The translations under genes and the position numbers were made by a program. A DNA stretch of 64,000 nt from Aeromonas tecta (lineage in GTDB: Bacteria; Pseudomonadota; Gammaproteobacteria; Enterobacterales; Aeromonadaceae), in contig NZ_CDCA01000036.1 in the NCBI RefSeq assembly GCF_000820185.1, positions 372,786 to 436,785 on the forward strand. The letters are read 5' to 3'. Positions 26,459 through 34,480 of the stretch are shown piece by piece (position 1 is the first letter of the stretch; each line of letters opens with the position of its first letter). The notes under the pieces were generated by a model that saw only the letters and a program-made list of their open reading frames with translations, was not told the origin of the DNA and did no database searches.

Positions 26459-27712
26459 TCAGGCACGGATCAGGTAATCCGCCAGTCCCACCCACTTGTA
26501 GCTGGTGAGTTCGGTCAACCCCATGGGGCCGCGGGCATGCAGCATCTGGGTCGATACCGCCACCTCGGCGCCGAGGCCAAACTGACCGCCGTCGGTGAAA
26601 CGGGTGGAGGCGTTGACATAGACAGCCGCCGAGCCAGCGCCGTTGACGAAACGTTCTGCGTTGGCGAGGGAGTTGGTCAGGATGGCATCCGAGTGACCGG
26701 CATTGTGCTCACGCATGTGAGCCAGCGCCTCGTTCACGTCCGCCACCAGCTTGACCCCCAGGGTCAGCCCGAGCCACTCGGTGTCGAAATCTTCCGGCCC
26801 CGTCGCACTCAGGTTTTCGGCTCCCACCAGCAGCGGTATGGCCTCAGGAGTCGCGACCAGGGTCACCTTGCGCTCGTTCATCAGGCTGGCCAACTGCGGC
26901 AGTAAACGATCGGCTATCTTCTCGTGCACCAGCAGGGTATCGAGCGCATTGCAGGCGGAGGGACGCTGCACCTTGGCGTTGTCGATGACCGCCAGCGATC
27001 GCGCCAGGTCGGCACTCTCGTCCACGAAGATGTGGCTGATGCCAAAGCCACCGATGATGACGGGGATGGAGCTGTTCTCCTTGCACATCTTGTGCAGTCC
27101 GGCGCCGCCGCGGGGGATGATCATGTCCACGTAACGATCGAGGCGCAGCAGCTCACCCACCAGCGCCCGATCCGGATTGTCGATGTATTGCACCGCCGCG
27201 GTAGGCAGACCCGAGGCCGTCAGCGCAGCCTGGATCACCCGCACCAGTTCCAGATTGGAGTGGAAGGTCTCGCGGCCGCCGCGCAAGATGCTGGCGTTGC
27301 CGGTCTTGAGGCAGAGGCTTGCGATGTCGATGGTGACGTTGGGGCGCGCCTCGTAGATGACACCGATGACACCGATCGGCACCCGGCGCCGCGACAGGCG
27401 TAGGCCGTTCTCCAGCACCCGGCTGTCGATTTCGGCGCCGACCGGATCGTCCAGCACTATCACCTTGCGCACATCCGCCACTATCCCGGCCAGCCGGGCA
27501 GGGTTGAGCAGCAACCGATCCAGCATCGCCTCGGAGAGGCCAGCTGCACGGCCCGCTGTGATGTCTTGCTCGTTGGCAGCCAGGATCTGCGCGCTGCGCG
27601 CCTCCAGCTCATCGGCGATGGCAGCCAGCGCCCGATTCTTCTGCTCCGTGCTGATGGTGGCCAGCTGATAGGCTGCTTCACGGGCCGCCTGCCCCATTTT
27701 CTCCAGACTCAT
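26459..27712 (-). CDS. proA: Gamma-glutamyl phosphate reductase
   Basis: A 417-residue aldehyde-dehydrogenase-fold enzyme. It reduces glutamyl 5-phosphate to glutamate semialdehyde with NADPH, the second step of proline synthesis. Diagnostic parts: [33 protein letters not shown] and the catalytic Cys in [10 protein letters not shown]. Length equals the family norm. It lies 96 bases after proB; this gap holds a relic of the proB 3' end instead of the usual tight coupling. Confidence 0.97.
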   Translation of the reverse strand: MSLEKMGQAAREAAYQLATISTEQKNRALAAIADELEARSAQILAANEQDITAGRAAGLSEAMLDRLLLNPARLAGIVADVRKVIVLDDPVGAEIDSRVLENGLRLSRRRVPIGVIGVIYEARPNVTIDIASLCLKTGNASILRGGRETFHSNLELVRVIQAALTASGLPTAAVQYIDNPDRALVGELLRLDRYVDMIIPRGGAGLHKMCKENSSIPVIIGGFGISHIFVDESADLARSLAVIDNAKVQRPSACNALDTLLVHEKIADRLLPQLASLMNERKVTLVATPEAIPLLVGAENLSATGPEDFDTEWLGLTLGVKLVADVNEALAHMREHNAGHSDAILTNSLANAERFVNGAGSAAVYVNASTRFTDGGQFGLGAEVAVSTQMLHARGPMGLTELTSYKWVGLADYLIRA

Positions 27713-27737
27713 ACTGTGATCCTTATTGGGTGCCGCC

Positions 27738-27794
27738 TTACCGCAGCACCAGGTCGTCTCTGTCGATGATCACGGCACCATAGCCGCAACCCTC
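27738..27794 (-). pseudogene. Diverged partial copy of the proB 3' end
   Basis: Read on the reverse strand this gives [15 protein letters not shown] and a TAA stop, a clear alternative ProB C-terminus (the intact gene ends [15 protein letters not shown]). By my count about 44 of 57 bases match 27809-27865. It lies between proB and proA, starts without any initiation signal and is presumably part of the operon transcript. Confidence 0.75.
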
Positions 27795-27808
27795 CGCTGG
27801 CGGCTGTC

Positions 27809-28912
27809 TTACAGCAGCACCATATCATCGCGGTGGATGGCCACGGCACCGTAGCCGTAACCCAATACCTGTTCTATTTGATCCGAGTGCACACCGCGCA
27901 AGCGATCCAGCTCGCTGTGGTCATAGCGGCAGATGCCGCGCGCCAGCTCGCTGCCCTTGGGATCGAGAATGCGCACCACGTCACCGCGCACGAAGTCGCC
28001 CTTCACCGCGATGATGCCCTTGGGCAGCAGGCTCGAGCCCTTGGCCTGCATGGCGGTGACGGCGCCCTGATCCACCTGGACTTCGCCATGGGGGGGCGGG
28101 CCTGCCAAAATCCAGCTCTTGCGCCCTTCCAGCGGCGAGGCCAACGCCGGGAACAGGGTACCGACCCGTTCACCCTTGGCGAGACGGCCGATCACCTCCG
28201 GGATTTGGCCGGTGGCGATCACCACCTTGACCCCGGCCCGGCGCGCCACATCGGCCGCCTGCAGCTTGGTCGCCATACCACCGGTACCGAGCCCGCTGAC
28301 GCTGTCACCCGCCAGTTTGCGCAGGGTGTCATCTATGGTCTGCACCTCTTCGATGAGCTGAGCATCCGGGTTGTTACGGGGATCCGCGGTAAAGAGCCCC
28401 TTCTGATCGGTCAACAGGATCAGCAGGTCGGCATCGGCCAGGATGGCGGCGCGAGCGGACAGGTTGTCGTTGTCCCCCACCTTGATCTCGGCGGTGGCGA
28501 CCGCATCGTTCTCGTTGATGACCGGAATGATCTGATGATCGAGCAGGGTGCGCAGGGTATCGCGGGCATTGAGGTAACGCTCACGGTCTTCCAGATCGGC
28601 GCGGGTCAGCAGCATCTGGCCGATGTGCAGCCCGTAGAGGTTGAACAAATCCTGCCACACCCGAATGAGCTGGGTCTGGCCGACCGCCGCCAGCATCTGC
28701 TTGTTGGGCAGGGTCGGCGCCAGCGGAGGGTGGCCCAGATGTTCACGGCCGGCGGCGATGGCCCCGGAGGTGACCACGACGACGCGGTGGCCATCCCGGT
28801 GCAAGGCGGCACACTGCCTGACCAGCTCGACCATGTGGGCACGGTTGAGCCGGGCAGATCCCCCGGTGAGCACGCTGGTGCCCAATTTGACGACTATGGT
28901 TCTGTTTTCCAT
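27809..28912 (-). CDS. proB: Glutamate 5-kinase
   Basis: A 367-residue enzyme for the first step of proline synthesis: phosphorylation of glutamate. The amino-acid-kinase domain (residues 1 to about 255) has [30 protein letters not shown] and [12 protein letters not shown]. The C-terminal PUA domain (about 275-360) ends [13 protein letters not shown]. The pathway enzyme is usually feedback-inhibited by proline. It sits downstream of crl, as in E. coli, with a terminator between them. Confidence 0.97.
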   Translation of the reverse strand: MENRTIVVKLGTSVLTGGSARLNRAHMVELVRQCAALHRDGHRVVVVTSGAIAAGREHLGHPPLAPTLPNKQMLAAVGQTQLIRVWQDLFNLYGLHIGQMLLTRADLEDRERYLNARDTLRTLLDHQIIPVINENDAVATAEIKVGDNDNLSARAAILADADLLILLTDQKGLFTADPRNNPDAQLIEEVQTIDDTLRKLAGDSVSGLGTGGMATKLQAADVARRAGVKVVIATGQIPEVIGRLAKGERVGTLFPALASPLEGRKSWILAGPPPHGEVQVDQGAVTAMQAKGSSLLPKGIIAVKGDFVRGDVVRILDPKGSELARGICRYDHSELDRLRGVHSDQIEQVLGYGYGAVAIHRDDMVLL

Positions 28913-29009
28913 GGGAACGAAGAGGTTAAAAAGTAAGGAATCCCTTTATACCCACGGCACCCCTGCCCTGCAAGGCAATTAGGCCGCGCAGGGAGGGTTG
29001 AACGAGGAA

Positions 29010-29040
29010 GCAGCCCTGCACCGTGATGGCGCAGGGCTGC
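29010..29040 (-). terminator. Terminator of crl
   Basis: A ten-base perfect stem (GCAGCCCTGC with its complement at 29031-29040) and an 11-base loop lie just after the crl stop. Only a short T-rich tail follows. Confidence 0.65.
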
Positions 29041-29046
29041 AGCGAC

Positions 29047-29439
29047 TCAAGCCGCGGTCACGCTCAGCTCGGCGGTCACCTGCTTGGCGGGCGACAACTT
29101 GCACTCCAGCGCAGTGAGCTTGTTGCTGATGAGCTTGTAGAAGTGATTGAGGGTGCGCTCTACTTCGGCCTGGTGCTTCTTGGGCAGCGGCTTGTTGATC
29201 CACTCCCCTTCCGCATTGTAGAAGCCCACCTGGTAGTGGTAACTGAAGTCATGATCCTGCTGCTCCAGCACCAGCCACCAGCCCCAGAACTCCCGCTTGT
29301 CCGGCGCCGGCTTGGCGCTGATGCACACGGAGAGGCAATCGAAACGGTAGCGCCCCTCCTCGCACAGGTCTTCACGCAAGTAGGGGCCTATGGCCGCAAA
29401 TTGCCGCAACAACCGCTTGTAAGTTACTTTTTCTGACAT
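29047..29439 (-). CDS. crl: Sigma factor-binding protein Crl
   Basis: A 130-residue small regulator that binds sigma-S and helps it join RNA polymerase. The conserved core is intact: FAAIGPYLRE, RFDCLSVCISAKPAP and REFWGWWLVLE, matching the sigma-binding face of the E. coli protein. GGGAGG lies six bases before the ATG at 29439. The position between frsA and proB matches enterobacterial order, supporting orthology. A palindrome lies 27 bases upstream of the start. Confidence 0.92.
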   Translation of the reverse strand: MSEKVTYKRLLRQFAAIGPYLREDLCEEGRYRFDCLSVCISAKPAPDKREFWGWWLVLEQQDHDFSYHYQVGFYNAEGEWINKPLPKKHQAEVERTLNHFYKLISNKLTALECKLSPAKQVTAELSVTAA

Positions 29440-29465
29440 GCTAACCTCCCTGTTGAACAAGCCAT

Positions 29466-29481
29466 ATCATCACGTGATGAT
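29466..29481. promoter_or_regulatory. 16-base perfect palindrome upstream of crl
   Basis: ATCATCACGTGATGAT is self-complementary and sits between the frsA stop and the crl start, where a crl promoter would be. It could be an operator or a short hairpin; no T-run makes it a terminator. Confidence 0.4.
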
Positions 29482-29501
29482 GTTACATTTTTAGTTTTAC
29501 A

Positions 29502-30770
29502 TCATGTACATAAATGCTTTTTCAGCCAATCAACCGTCTCTTTCATCGCCTCGTCGTACACCTCAAGCAGAGGCTGTTTGTCAAACACCACCGCCTTGCC
29601 ATTGCGGCTGGCGGAGGCTAATGCCCGGACATCCTGCTCGGGACAAATAAAATCTTTCTTGTGCCCGATGCTCAGGATCGGCACAGAGGTGCGACTTCCC
29701 AATAGACCCTGGGTCTTGAGGGAGAAGACCTGACACTTGGTGCGCAGCAGATCCCACTGGGCCGCATCGGCCCCCAGCCGATTCGCCAGGCCATCGCGCA
29801 TCATGCGCGGGCAACGGGCAAACATCTGCTGATTGGTGAACACCTGATTGACGCCGGCCCCGATGCAGACCACGGTCCGTAGCTTGAACGGCTCGATGAA
29901 GGCGAGCCGCGCCGCCACATTGCCGGCCAGACGGAACCCCACCATGGCGATGCGCTGATGATCGACCCAGGCGACCTCGGAGAGATAGTTGAGCACCGCC
30001 TGATGCAGCCGGCTGGTGTCTTGCACCAGCGGCCAGTGCTCGGCGTAGCCGATGCCGGGCATGTCCAGGGAGAGCATACCGATACCATGAGGTTCGAGGT
30101 GCTTGAAATAGAAGTTGAGAAAATCGATCTGCAGCGAGTCGATGCCACCGCTGACGATGACCAGCGGCACCGGTTTTTCGGTGGTGGGCAGGTGCAGGTA
30201 ACCCTGGATGGTCTTGCCCCGAAACGGCACCTGCAGCTCCTTGAGCGGCACCTTGAACAAGCGGCCTGCCTCGCGGTACGCCATATTGCCAAGCAACTGG
30301 GCCTGATCGGCTAGCTCGTCGTGCTTCAAGTGGGGGTAGCTGGCAATGGAGTAGTAACGCACCGCCTTGAGCAGCTCTTTCAAAGCCGCAGCCGAGTCAC
30401 CCTGAGTGGCCAGCTCGCGCCCGTGATTGAAATAGCGGCCCGCCAGCTGGCTCCATTCGTATATCCAGTTGCCGGGGACATAGCCCTTGATGGTATCCAG
30501 GTAGCGCTCGTGGCTGCGCTCTCCCTGGCCCATGGCGATGCGGGCCAGAGTCTGCTCCACCTCGACCGGATTGGCGCCTTGCCAGGCCCAGGCCGGCCTG
30601 CGCAGCAGCCGGTACCAGTGCGGCGAGAGGGCGCCGTCGATAAAGCTTTCGGCCAGATTGCTGTCTTGCTCATCTACCGGGCTGGAGTTGGATATCTCGG
30701 AGGTTTCCAATACCTTTTTGATCCGGGTGAACAGCTTTTCCGTCAGGTTGGTATCGTCGTTTGGTTCCAA
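29502..30770 (-). CDS. frsA: Esterase FrsA (fermentation/respiration switch protein)
   Basis: A 422-residue alpha/beta-hydrolase-like protein. The N-terminal helical region (1 to about 180) is followed by the hydrolase core (PLVIVSGGIDSLQ, LSLDMPGIGYAEH, RIAMVGFRLAGNVAARLAF). At the nucleophile elbow the sequence reads GFRLAGN, with no Ser in the GXSXG position, as in other FrsA proteins. E. coli FrsA binds dephosphorylated enzyme IIA-Glc. Its neighbours gpt and crl are the same as in E. coli. Confidence 0.92.
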   Translation of the reverse strand: MEPNDDTNLTEKLFTRIKKVLETSEISNSSPVDEQDSNLAESFIDGALSPHWYRLLRRPAWAWQGANPVEVEQTLARIAMGQGERSHERYLDTIKGYVPGNWIYEWSQLAGRYFNHGRELATQGDSAAALKELLKAVRYYSIASYPHLKHDELADQAQLLGNMAYREAGRLFKVPLKELQVPFRGKTIQGYLHLPTTEKPVPLVIVSGGIDSLQIDFLNFYFKHLEPHGIGMLSLDMPGIGYAEHWPLVQDTSRLHQAVLNYLSEVAWVDHQRIAMVGFRLAGNVAARLAFIEPFKLRTVVCIGAGVNQVFTNQQMFARCPRMMRDGLANRLGADAAQWDLLRTKCQVFSLKTQGLLGSRTSVPILSIGHKKDFICPEQDVRALASASRNGKAVVFDKQPLLEVYDEAMKETVDWLKKHLCT

Positions 30771-30837
30771 AATCGTGGCTCTTCTGTCGCAAGCAATGAC
30801 TCATCTAACCATTTTTCACGCCGAGCAGCCATACCAT

Positions 30838-30867
30838 AAAAAAAAGGGCCCCAAACAGGGGCCCTTT
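30838..30867 (-). terminator. Terminator of gpt
   Basis: A ten-base perfect stem (30843-30852 with 30858-30867) is followed on the reverse strand by a run of eight T. It separates gpt from frsA. Confidence 0.88.
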
Positions 30868-30947
30868 GAAACGTTTTTTGTCATCGAGACAAAGATGCTG
30901 ACCCAAGCCCTTTTCAGAGCGCCCGTATCAGCTGCCTTGCCCGACTA

Positions 30948-31415
30948 TTACTCTTCGTCGCAGATCGGGGTGGTAAACTCCAGCGCCATGTCCCAGGGCT
31001 GCTCGATCCAGGTGTCCTGCGGAATGGCCACTTCGAAGTCATCCAGCAGCTCCTGGCCCATGGGCTTGGCGAAGATGGCGATGAACTTGGCCTTGGGGTA
31101 GAGCTCGCGGATCGCCTTGGCGGTAGTACCGGTGTCCACCAGATCTTCTACCACCAACCAGCCTTCGCCGTCACCGGCGGTGGTGGCGGCCTTGACGACC
31201 ACCAGCTCGCGCTGGCTGTTGTGGTCATAGCTGGAGATGCAGAGGGTTTCTACATTACGAATGCCAAGTTCACGGGCCATCAGTGCGGCAGGTACCAGAC
31301 CGCCGCGGCTGACCGCGATGATCCCTTTCCACTGGCTGACAGGCAGCTGGCGACGAGCCAGACGGCGCGCTTCACGTTGCAGGTTGTCCCACGACACGTA
31401 GAATTTTTTTGGCAT
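30948..31415 (-). CDS. gpt: Xanthine-guanine phosphoribosyltransferase
   Basis: A 155-residue salvage enzyme that attaches ribose phosphate from PRPP to guanine, xanthine and hypoxanthine. The PRPP loop [15 protein letters not shown] is near residues 85-99, and [19 protein letters not shown] near 35-53 is the second family signature. The ATG at 31415 (MPKKFYVSW) matches the known N-terminus; an upstream start ten codons earlier does not. It has its own terminator. Confidence 0.96.
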   Translation of the reverse strand: MPKKFYVSWDNLQREARRLARRQLPVSQWKGIIAVSRGGLVPAALMARELGIRNVETLCISSYDHNSQRELVVVKAATTAGDGEGWLVVEDLVDTGTTAKAIRELYPKAKFIAIFAKPMGQELLDDFEVAIPQDTWIEQPWDMALEFTTPICDEE

Positions 31416-31787
31416 AGTTTCGATCTCGAGAGTGATATAAAACAATTACTTAAGAACAAGTGCCGACAAAGAAACAATCAACACCCGTCAATTCTGGCCC
31501 CCTGACCGCCGAATTTGGCTTGCAGTTTGACTGCCTGGGGATAGACCCTCGGCAGCAGACGCTGATGCAATGGAAGCAGGATGGGCATAGCTGGCGGCCA
31601 TGTCAGTCGGGAAAAGACCGCAGACCGGCTGTTGGGCCGGTATGATAGCATCGTTTGCACAGAAAATGATTGGCAAACGTATGCGAAACACAGGAAAAAT
31701 CGCTCACATCTTTCTCGTCTGAGCCAATAGAGGCGTTTTTCCACTGCCATGAAGACGGCCATCTGGACATCAAAACCGAATCGCAGG
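31416..31787. other. Intergenic region upstream of gpt
   Basis: No supported gene. It should contain the gpt promoter. CGTTTGC (31652-31658) and GCAAACG (31673-31679) are inverted copies that resemble PurR half-sites but are spaced too far apart for a classical PurR box. The open frame on the reverse strand across 31478-31822 lacks family resemblance. Confidence 0.5.
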
Positions 31788-31831
31788 TAAAAAAATAGCA
31801 GGGGGAGGATTGAAGTCCTCACACACCTGCT
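31788..31831 (-). terminator. Terminator of the 29-codon gene
   Basis: A two-part stem (AGCAGG at 31797-31802 with 31826-31831, plus GAGGA with TCCTC inside) is followed on the reverse strand by ATTTTTTT. Confidence 0.8.
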
Positions 31832-31869
31832 GCTTCTGCTTCATCTGTCAGCCTGGCTGACTGCCCGTC

Positions 31870-31959
31870 TTAACGACGACCGGCGTAGGGGTTCGGGTAG
31901 CTGAAACCCTGGGTATACAGAGACTGGGCAAACCAATAGGTTGAATTGCTGCCTGACAT
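31870..31959 (-). CDS. Unrecognised 29-residue small protein
   Basis: A very short gene with all the parts of a real unit: AGGAG seven bases before the ATG, 29 codons, a TAA and an intrinsic terminator about 40 bases downstream. The peptide begins MSGSNSTYWFAQSLYTQG and ends in YPNPYAGRR. It is rich in Tyr, Ser and Asn, has no membrane segment and ends basic. I do not recognise a family. A leader peptide is unlikely because no gene follows before the terminator. Confidence 0.6.
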   Translation of the reverse strand: MSGSNSTYWFAQSLYTQGFSYPNPYAGRR

Positions 31960-32145
31960 ATTGATACTCCTGATTGCTTAACAAGTTACGTACCTTGATG
32001 CGGGTTCAGATCCTTGAACAGACACTCGGTTCCGTGGAGGCGCACTTGCTTTGCTTCGGTTCCCTGGAGGCATTCATTGTCATCCTGACAAGTGGTTGAC
32101 CCACGGCGGCTAATTTACCATCCGGTTTTTAAAAAACAATATTTT
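31960..32145 (-). promoter_or_regulatory. Long leader upstream of the 29-codon gene, with GGA hairpin loops
   Basis: On the reverse strand, TTGTCAGGATGACAA (32077-32091) and GTTCAAGGATCTGAAC (32004-32019) fold into short hairpins with GGA in the loop, the presentation preferred by CsrA/RsmA. Further GGA triplets occur in the two 15-base repeats (32027-32041 and 32057-32071) and in the ribosome site itself. Regulation by CsrA is inference. Confidence 0.35.
32027..32071. repeat. Two 15-base direct repeats, 30 bases apart
   Basis: CGGTTCCGTGGAGGC (32027-32041) and CGGTTCCCTGGAGGC (32057-32071) differ at one base and lie in the leader of the 29-codon gene. Confidence 0.8.
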
Positions 32146-32161
32146 TGTGACCCAGCTCACA
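32146..32161. promoter_or_regulatory. CRP-like site between the 29-codon gene and pepD
   Basis: TGTGACCCAGCTCACA matches the CRP consensus TGTGA-N6-TCACA exactly. It could serve the leftward small gene, pepD (start 192 bases away), or both. The rest of the region up to 32352 shows only a CCCCAGC/GCTGGGG hairpin near the pepD start. Confidence 0.6.
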
Positions 32162-32352
32162 CATTATCTTTATGCTGGTTTGGCGTGCCAAGGCAGCGAT
32201 GTGTTCCGTTTGTGCTCTCTTTATCAGCACAAGCAGAGCGCTATTTGCGCCGGATCGCTCACATTTTTGTGTGATTGACTGTATTATCGTTACCCACTTC
32301 CCCAGCCACCGCTGGGGCCCGCTATTATCCCGTGCAGGTAAGGAGTCCCGAC

Positions 32353-33804
32353 GTGGCACAGCTTAGTTCTCTCTCCCCCAAACTGATTTGGCAATTCTTC
32401 GAGCAGATCTGCTCCATCCCCCACCCGTCCAAGCACGAAGCCCAGCTCAGCGCCTGGATAGTGCAGTGGGCCCAGGGGGAAGGCCTGGCGGTCAAGCAAG
32501 ACGCCGTCGGCAACATCATCATCAAGAAACCGGCCACGCCGGGCATGGAAAACCGCAAGGCCGTGGTGCTGCAGGCCCACATCGACATGGTGCCCCAAGC
32601 CAACGCCGACACCCAGCACGACTTCACCAAAGACCCTATCGATGCCTATGTGGACGGTGAGTGGGTCACCGCCCGCGGCACCACCCTCGGCGCCGACAAC
32701 GGCATGGGCATGGCCGGCTGTCTGGCCGTGCTGGCCGACAAGACCATCAAGCACGGACCGCTGGAAGTGCTGCTGACCACCGACGAAGAGACCGGCATGA
32801 CCGGCGCCTTCGGCCTGGAAGCCGGCTGGCTGGAAGGCGAGATCCTGCTCAACACCGACTCCGAAGAGGATGGCGAGGTCTACATGGGCTGCGCCGGTGG
32901 GGTGGATGCCAATATCCGCTTCCCGCTGGAACTGGTTGCCGCCACCGAGGGTGAAGGCTTCGAGCTGCAGGTCAAGGGGCTGCGTGGCGGTCACTCCGGG
33001 GTCGACATCCACCGCGGCCGTGGCAACGCCAACAAGCTGCTGGTGCGCCTGCTCAAAGCCGCCGAGCCGCTGGGCGTACGCCTGGCCGAGATCCATGGCG
33101 GCACCCTGCGCAACGCCATCCCCCGCGAGGCCCGTGCCAAGCTGCTGGTGCCTGCCGCCAGCGTGAACGAGTTCAAGGCCCTGGTCGACCGCTATGCCGG
33201 TATCTATCAGAGCGAGCTGGCGGCCACCGAAGCGAACCTGACCGTGCTGCTCAGCAGCCAGGACAAGCCGACCAAGCTGATGAGCGAGGCCCTGCAGGCG
33301 CGTCTGCTGGACTCCCTGATGGCCTGCCCGAACGGCGTCATCCGCATGAGCGACGCCATCCCGGGCGTCACCGAGACCTCCACCAACCTCGGCGTCATCA
33401 AGACCCTGGACGGTGAAGTTTATGTGCAGTGCCTGATCCGCTCCCTGATCGATTCGGGCCGCGAGAACGTCGAGCAGATGACAAGCTCCCTGTTCAAGCT
33501 GGCCGGCGCCAGCTGTGAATTCACCGGCGCTTATCCTGGCTGGGCACCGAACGTCGACTCTCCCGTGATGGCGCTGGTACGCAACAGCTACCAGACCCTG
33601 TTTGGCGAGATGCCGAACGTCATGGTGATCCACGCCGGTCTGGAATGCGGTCTGTTCAAGAACGCCTACCCGGATTGGGACATGGTCTCCTTCGGCCCAA
33701 CCATCCGCGGCGCCCACTCACCGGACGAGCGGGTACATATCCCGGCGGTCGAGCGTTTCTGGCAGTTGCTGGTACACGTGCTGGAGCAGATCCCCGCCAA
33801 ATAA
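32353..33804 (+). CDS. pepD: Aminoacyl-histidine dipeptidase (peptidase D)
   Basis: A 483-residue M20-family zinc dipeptidase. Metal ligands and catalytic residues are in place: His76 and Asp78 (QAHIDMV), Asp115 (GADNG), Glu145/146 (TTDEETG), Asp169 (NTDSEE) and the late His in GAHSPDERVH. It hydrolyses X-His and other dipeptides. GTG at 32353 with AAGGAG seven bases upstream matches the E. coli N-terminus; an in-frame upstream ATG adds 26 residues that do not align. A clean terminator follows. Confidence 0.96.
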   Translation: MAQLSSLSPKLIWQFFEQICSIPHPSKHEAQLSAWIVQWAQGEGLAVKQDAVGNIIIKKPATPGMENRKAVVLQAHIDMVPQANADTQHDFTKDPIDAYVDGEWVTARGTTLGADNGMGMAGCLAVLADKTIKHGPLEVLLTTDEETGMTGAFGLEAGWLEGEILLNTDSEEDGEVYMGCAGGVDANIRFPLELVAATEGEGFELQVKGLRGGHSGVDIHRGRGNANKLLVRLLKAAEPLGVRLAEIHGGTLRNAIPREARAKLLVPAASVNEFKALVDRYAGIYQSELAATEANLTVLLSSQDKPTKLMSEALQARLLDSLMACPNGVIRMSDAIPGVTETSTNLGVIKTLDGEVYVQCLIRSLIDSGRENVEQMTSSLFKLAGASCEFTGAYPGWAPNVDSPVMALVRNSYQTLFGEMPNVMVIHAGLECGLFKNAYPDWDMVSFGPTIRGAHSPDERVHIPAVERFWQLLVHVLEQIPAK

Positions 33805-33826
33805 GCGCGCTTTATAGCCGCCGTCG

Positions 33827-33854
33827 ATGCCCCGCCCAGTGCGGGGCATTTTAT
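33827..33854 (+). terminator. Terminator of pepD
   Basis: A nine-base perfect stem (ATGCCCCGC with GCGGGGCAT) and five-base loop are followed by TTTATT. Confidence 0.9.
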
Positions 33855-34041
33855 TGGCGCATCCCGGTACCACCGCCAGTAAAAGCCACCTTTCCACCCG
33901 CCACTCCCCCTCTCAGCTACTCGATGCCACCCTGTGGCCGGCGCTCACCCACATCCATGCTGCGTCGTTGAAAACGTATCCATAAGCAACCCTTGATATG
34001 AAAACCTTTTCCATGATTTATGTAACTTTACAACACAAAAA

Positions 34042-34057
34042 GTTGATCTAGCTCACA
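34042..34057. promoter_or_regulatory. Weak CRP-like site upstream of the 39-codon gene
   Basis: GTTGA-N6-TCACA has a perfect right half and a poor left half. It lies 86 bases before the start codon. Confidence 0.35.
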
Positions 34058-34076
34058 TAAGGCCATAGGATAAAAG

Positions 34077-34092
34077 CGTGACCCAGGTCACA
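34077..34092. promoter_or_regulatory. Near-consensus CRP-like site upstream of the 39-codon gene
   Basis: CGTGACCCAGGTCACA has one mismatch to TGTGA-N6-TCACA. It lies 36 bases before the start codon, so it may overlap the transcription start and act as a repressing or tandem site. Confidence 0.5.
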
Positions 34093-34127
34093 TACAACAA
34101 TGAATAACAGAGCGATGAGGTGAAAAT

Positions 34128-34247
34128 ATGTTCGAGAACCTGGCAGTACTGTTCCACCTTAAGGGTGCAACCAGCAAGAAAGGCGCGGCAGAGAAAGACA
34201 CCTACGCACCTTCGACTCGCAACTACTACTTCCGTTATGGCGCCTGA
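34128..34247 (+). CDS. Unrecognised 39-residue small protein
   Basis: A compact gene with GAGGTG seven bases before the ATG, 39 codons and a TGA. The peptide begins MFENLAVLFHLKGATSKKG and ends TRNYYFRYGA. The N-terminus is mildly amphipathic, the middle is basic and the C-terminus is aromatic. There is no signal peptide or full membrane helix. The family is unknown to me. A strong terminator on the same strand at 34378 closes the unit. Confidence 0.6.
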   Translation: MFENLAVLFHLKGATSKKGAAEKDTYAPSTRNYYFRYGA

Positions 34248-34377
34248 TACATTCTGGCCGGAAGATAAAGTAGTAAAATTACAAAATAAGATGATCCACA
34301 CAACAGCCATCCCCTGCAGGGGGCTGTCCTGCCCGGGCCAGATGTTCCACGGCCAAACCTGAACTCCAACCATGAAG

Positions 34378-34402
34378 ATGGGGCCCACAGGCCCCATTTT
34401 TT
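34378..34402 (+). terminator. Terminator of the 39-codon gene
   Basis: An eight-base stem ATGGGGCC/GGCCCCAT with CACA loop is followed by TTTTTT. A smaller GC-rich hairpin (around 34303-34326) precedes it. Confidence 0.88.
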
Positions 34403-34445
34403 ATTTGTCCTCTTTTCATGCCTTGTCCCGACCCTCACCTGCTGC

Positions 34446-34480
34446 TGATACCGGCAGTCACAGGCGGGACGCCGGTATCA
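34446..34480 (-). terminator. Hairpin at the end of the peptide transporter operon
   Basis: A ten-base perfect stem (34446-34455 with 34471-34480) has a 15-base loop, touching the last codon of the ATPase gene. No T-run follows on the reverse strand, so it may be an RNA stabiliser rather than a terminator. Confidence 0.45.

Larger units (their letters stand above)
33805..34127. other. Intergenic region between pepD and the 39-codon gene
   Basis: After the pepD terminator there is no supported gene. The last 90 bases hold two CRP-like sites and presumably the promoter of the small gene. Confidence 0.5.

Noticed and set aside
31478..31822. 114-codon open frame upstream of gpt on the reverse strand
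   Set aside because: It overlaps the terminator of the 29-codon gene, has no ribosome site and shows no recognisable domain.
31788..32145. CsrB/RsmY-type regulatory RNA
   Set aside because: Only about five GGA motifs are present and the transcript contains a well-formed ribosome site and reading frame; CsrB RNAs carry many more GGA hairpins.
32290..33717. Long open frame antisense to pepD
   Set aside because: Shadow of a fully recognisable dipeptidase gene.
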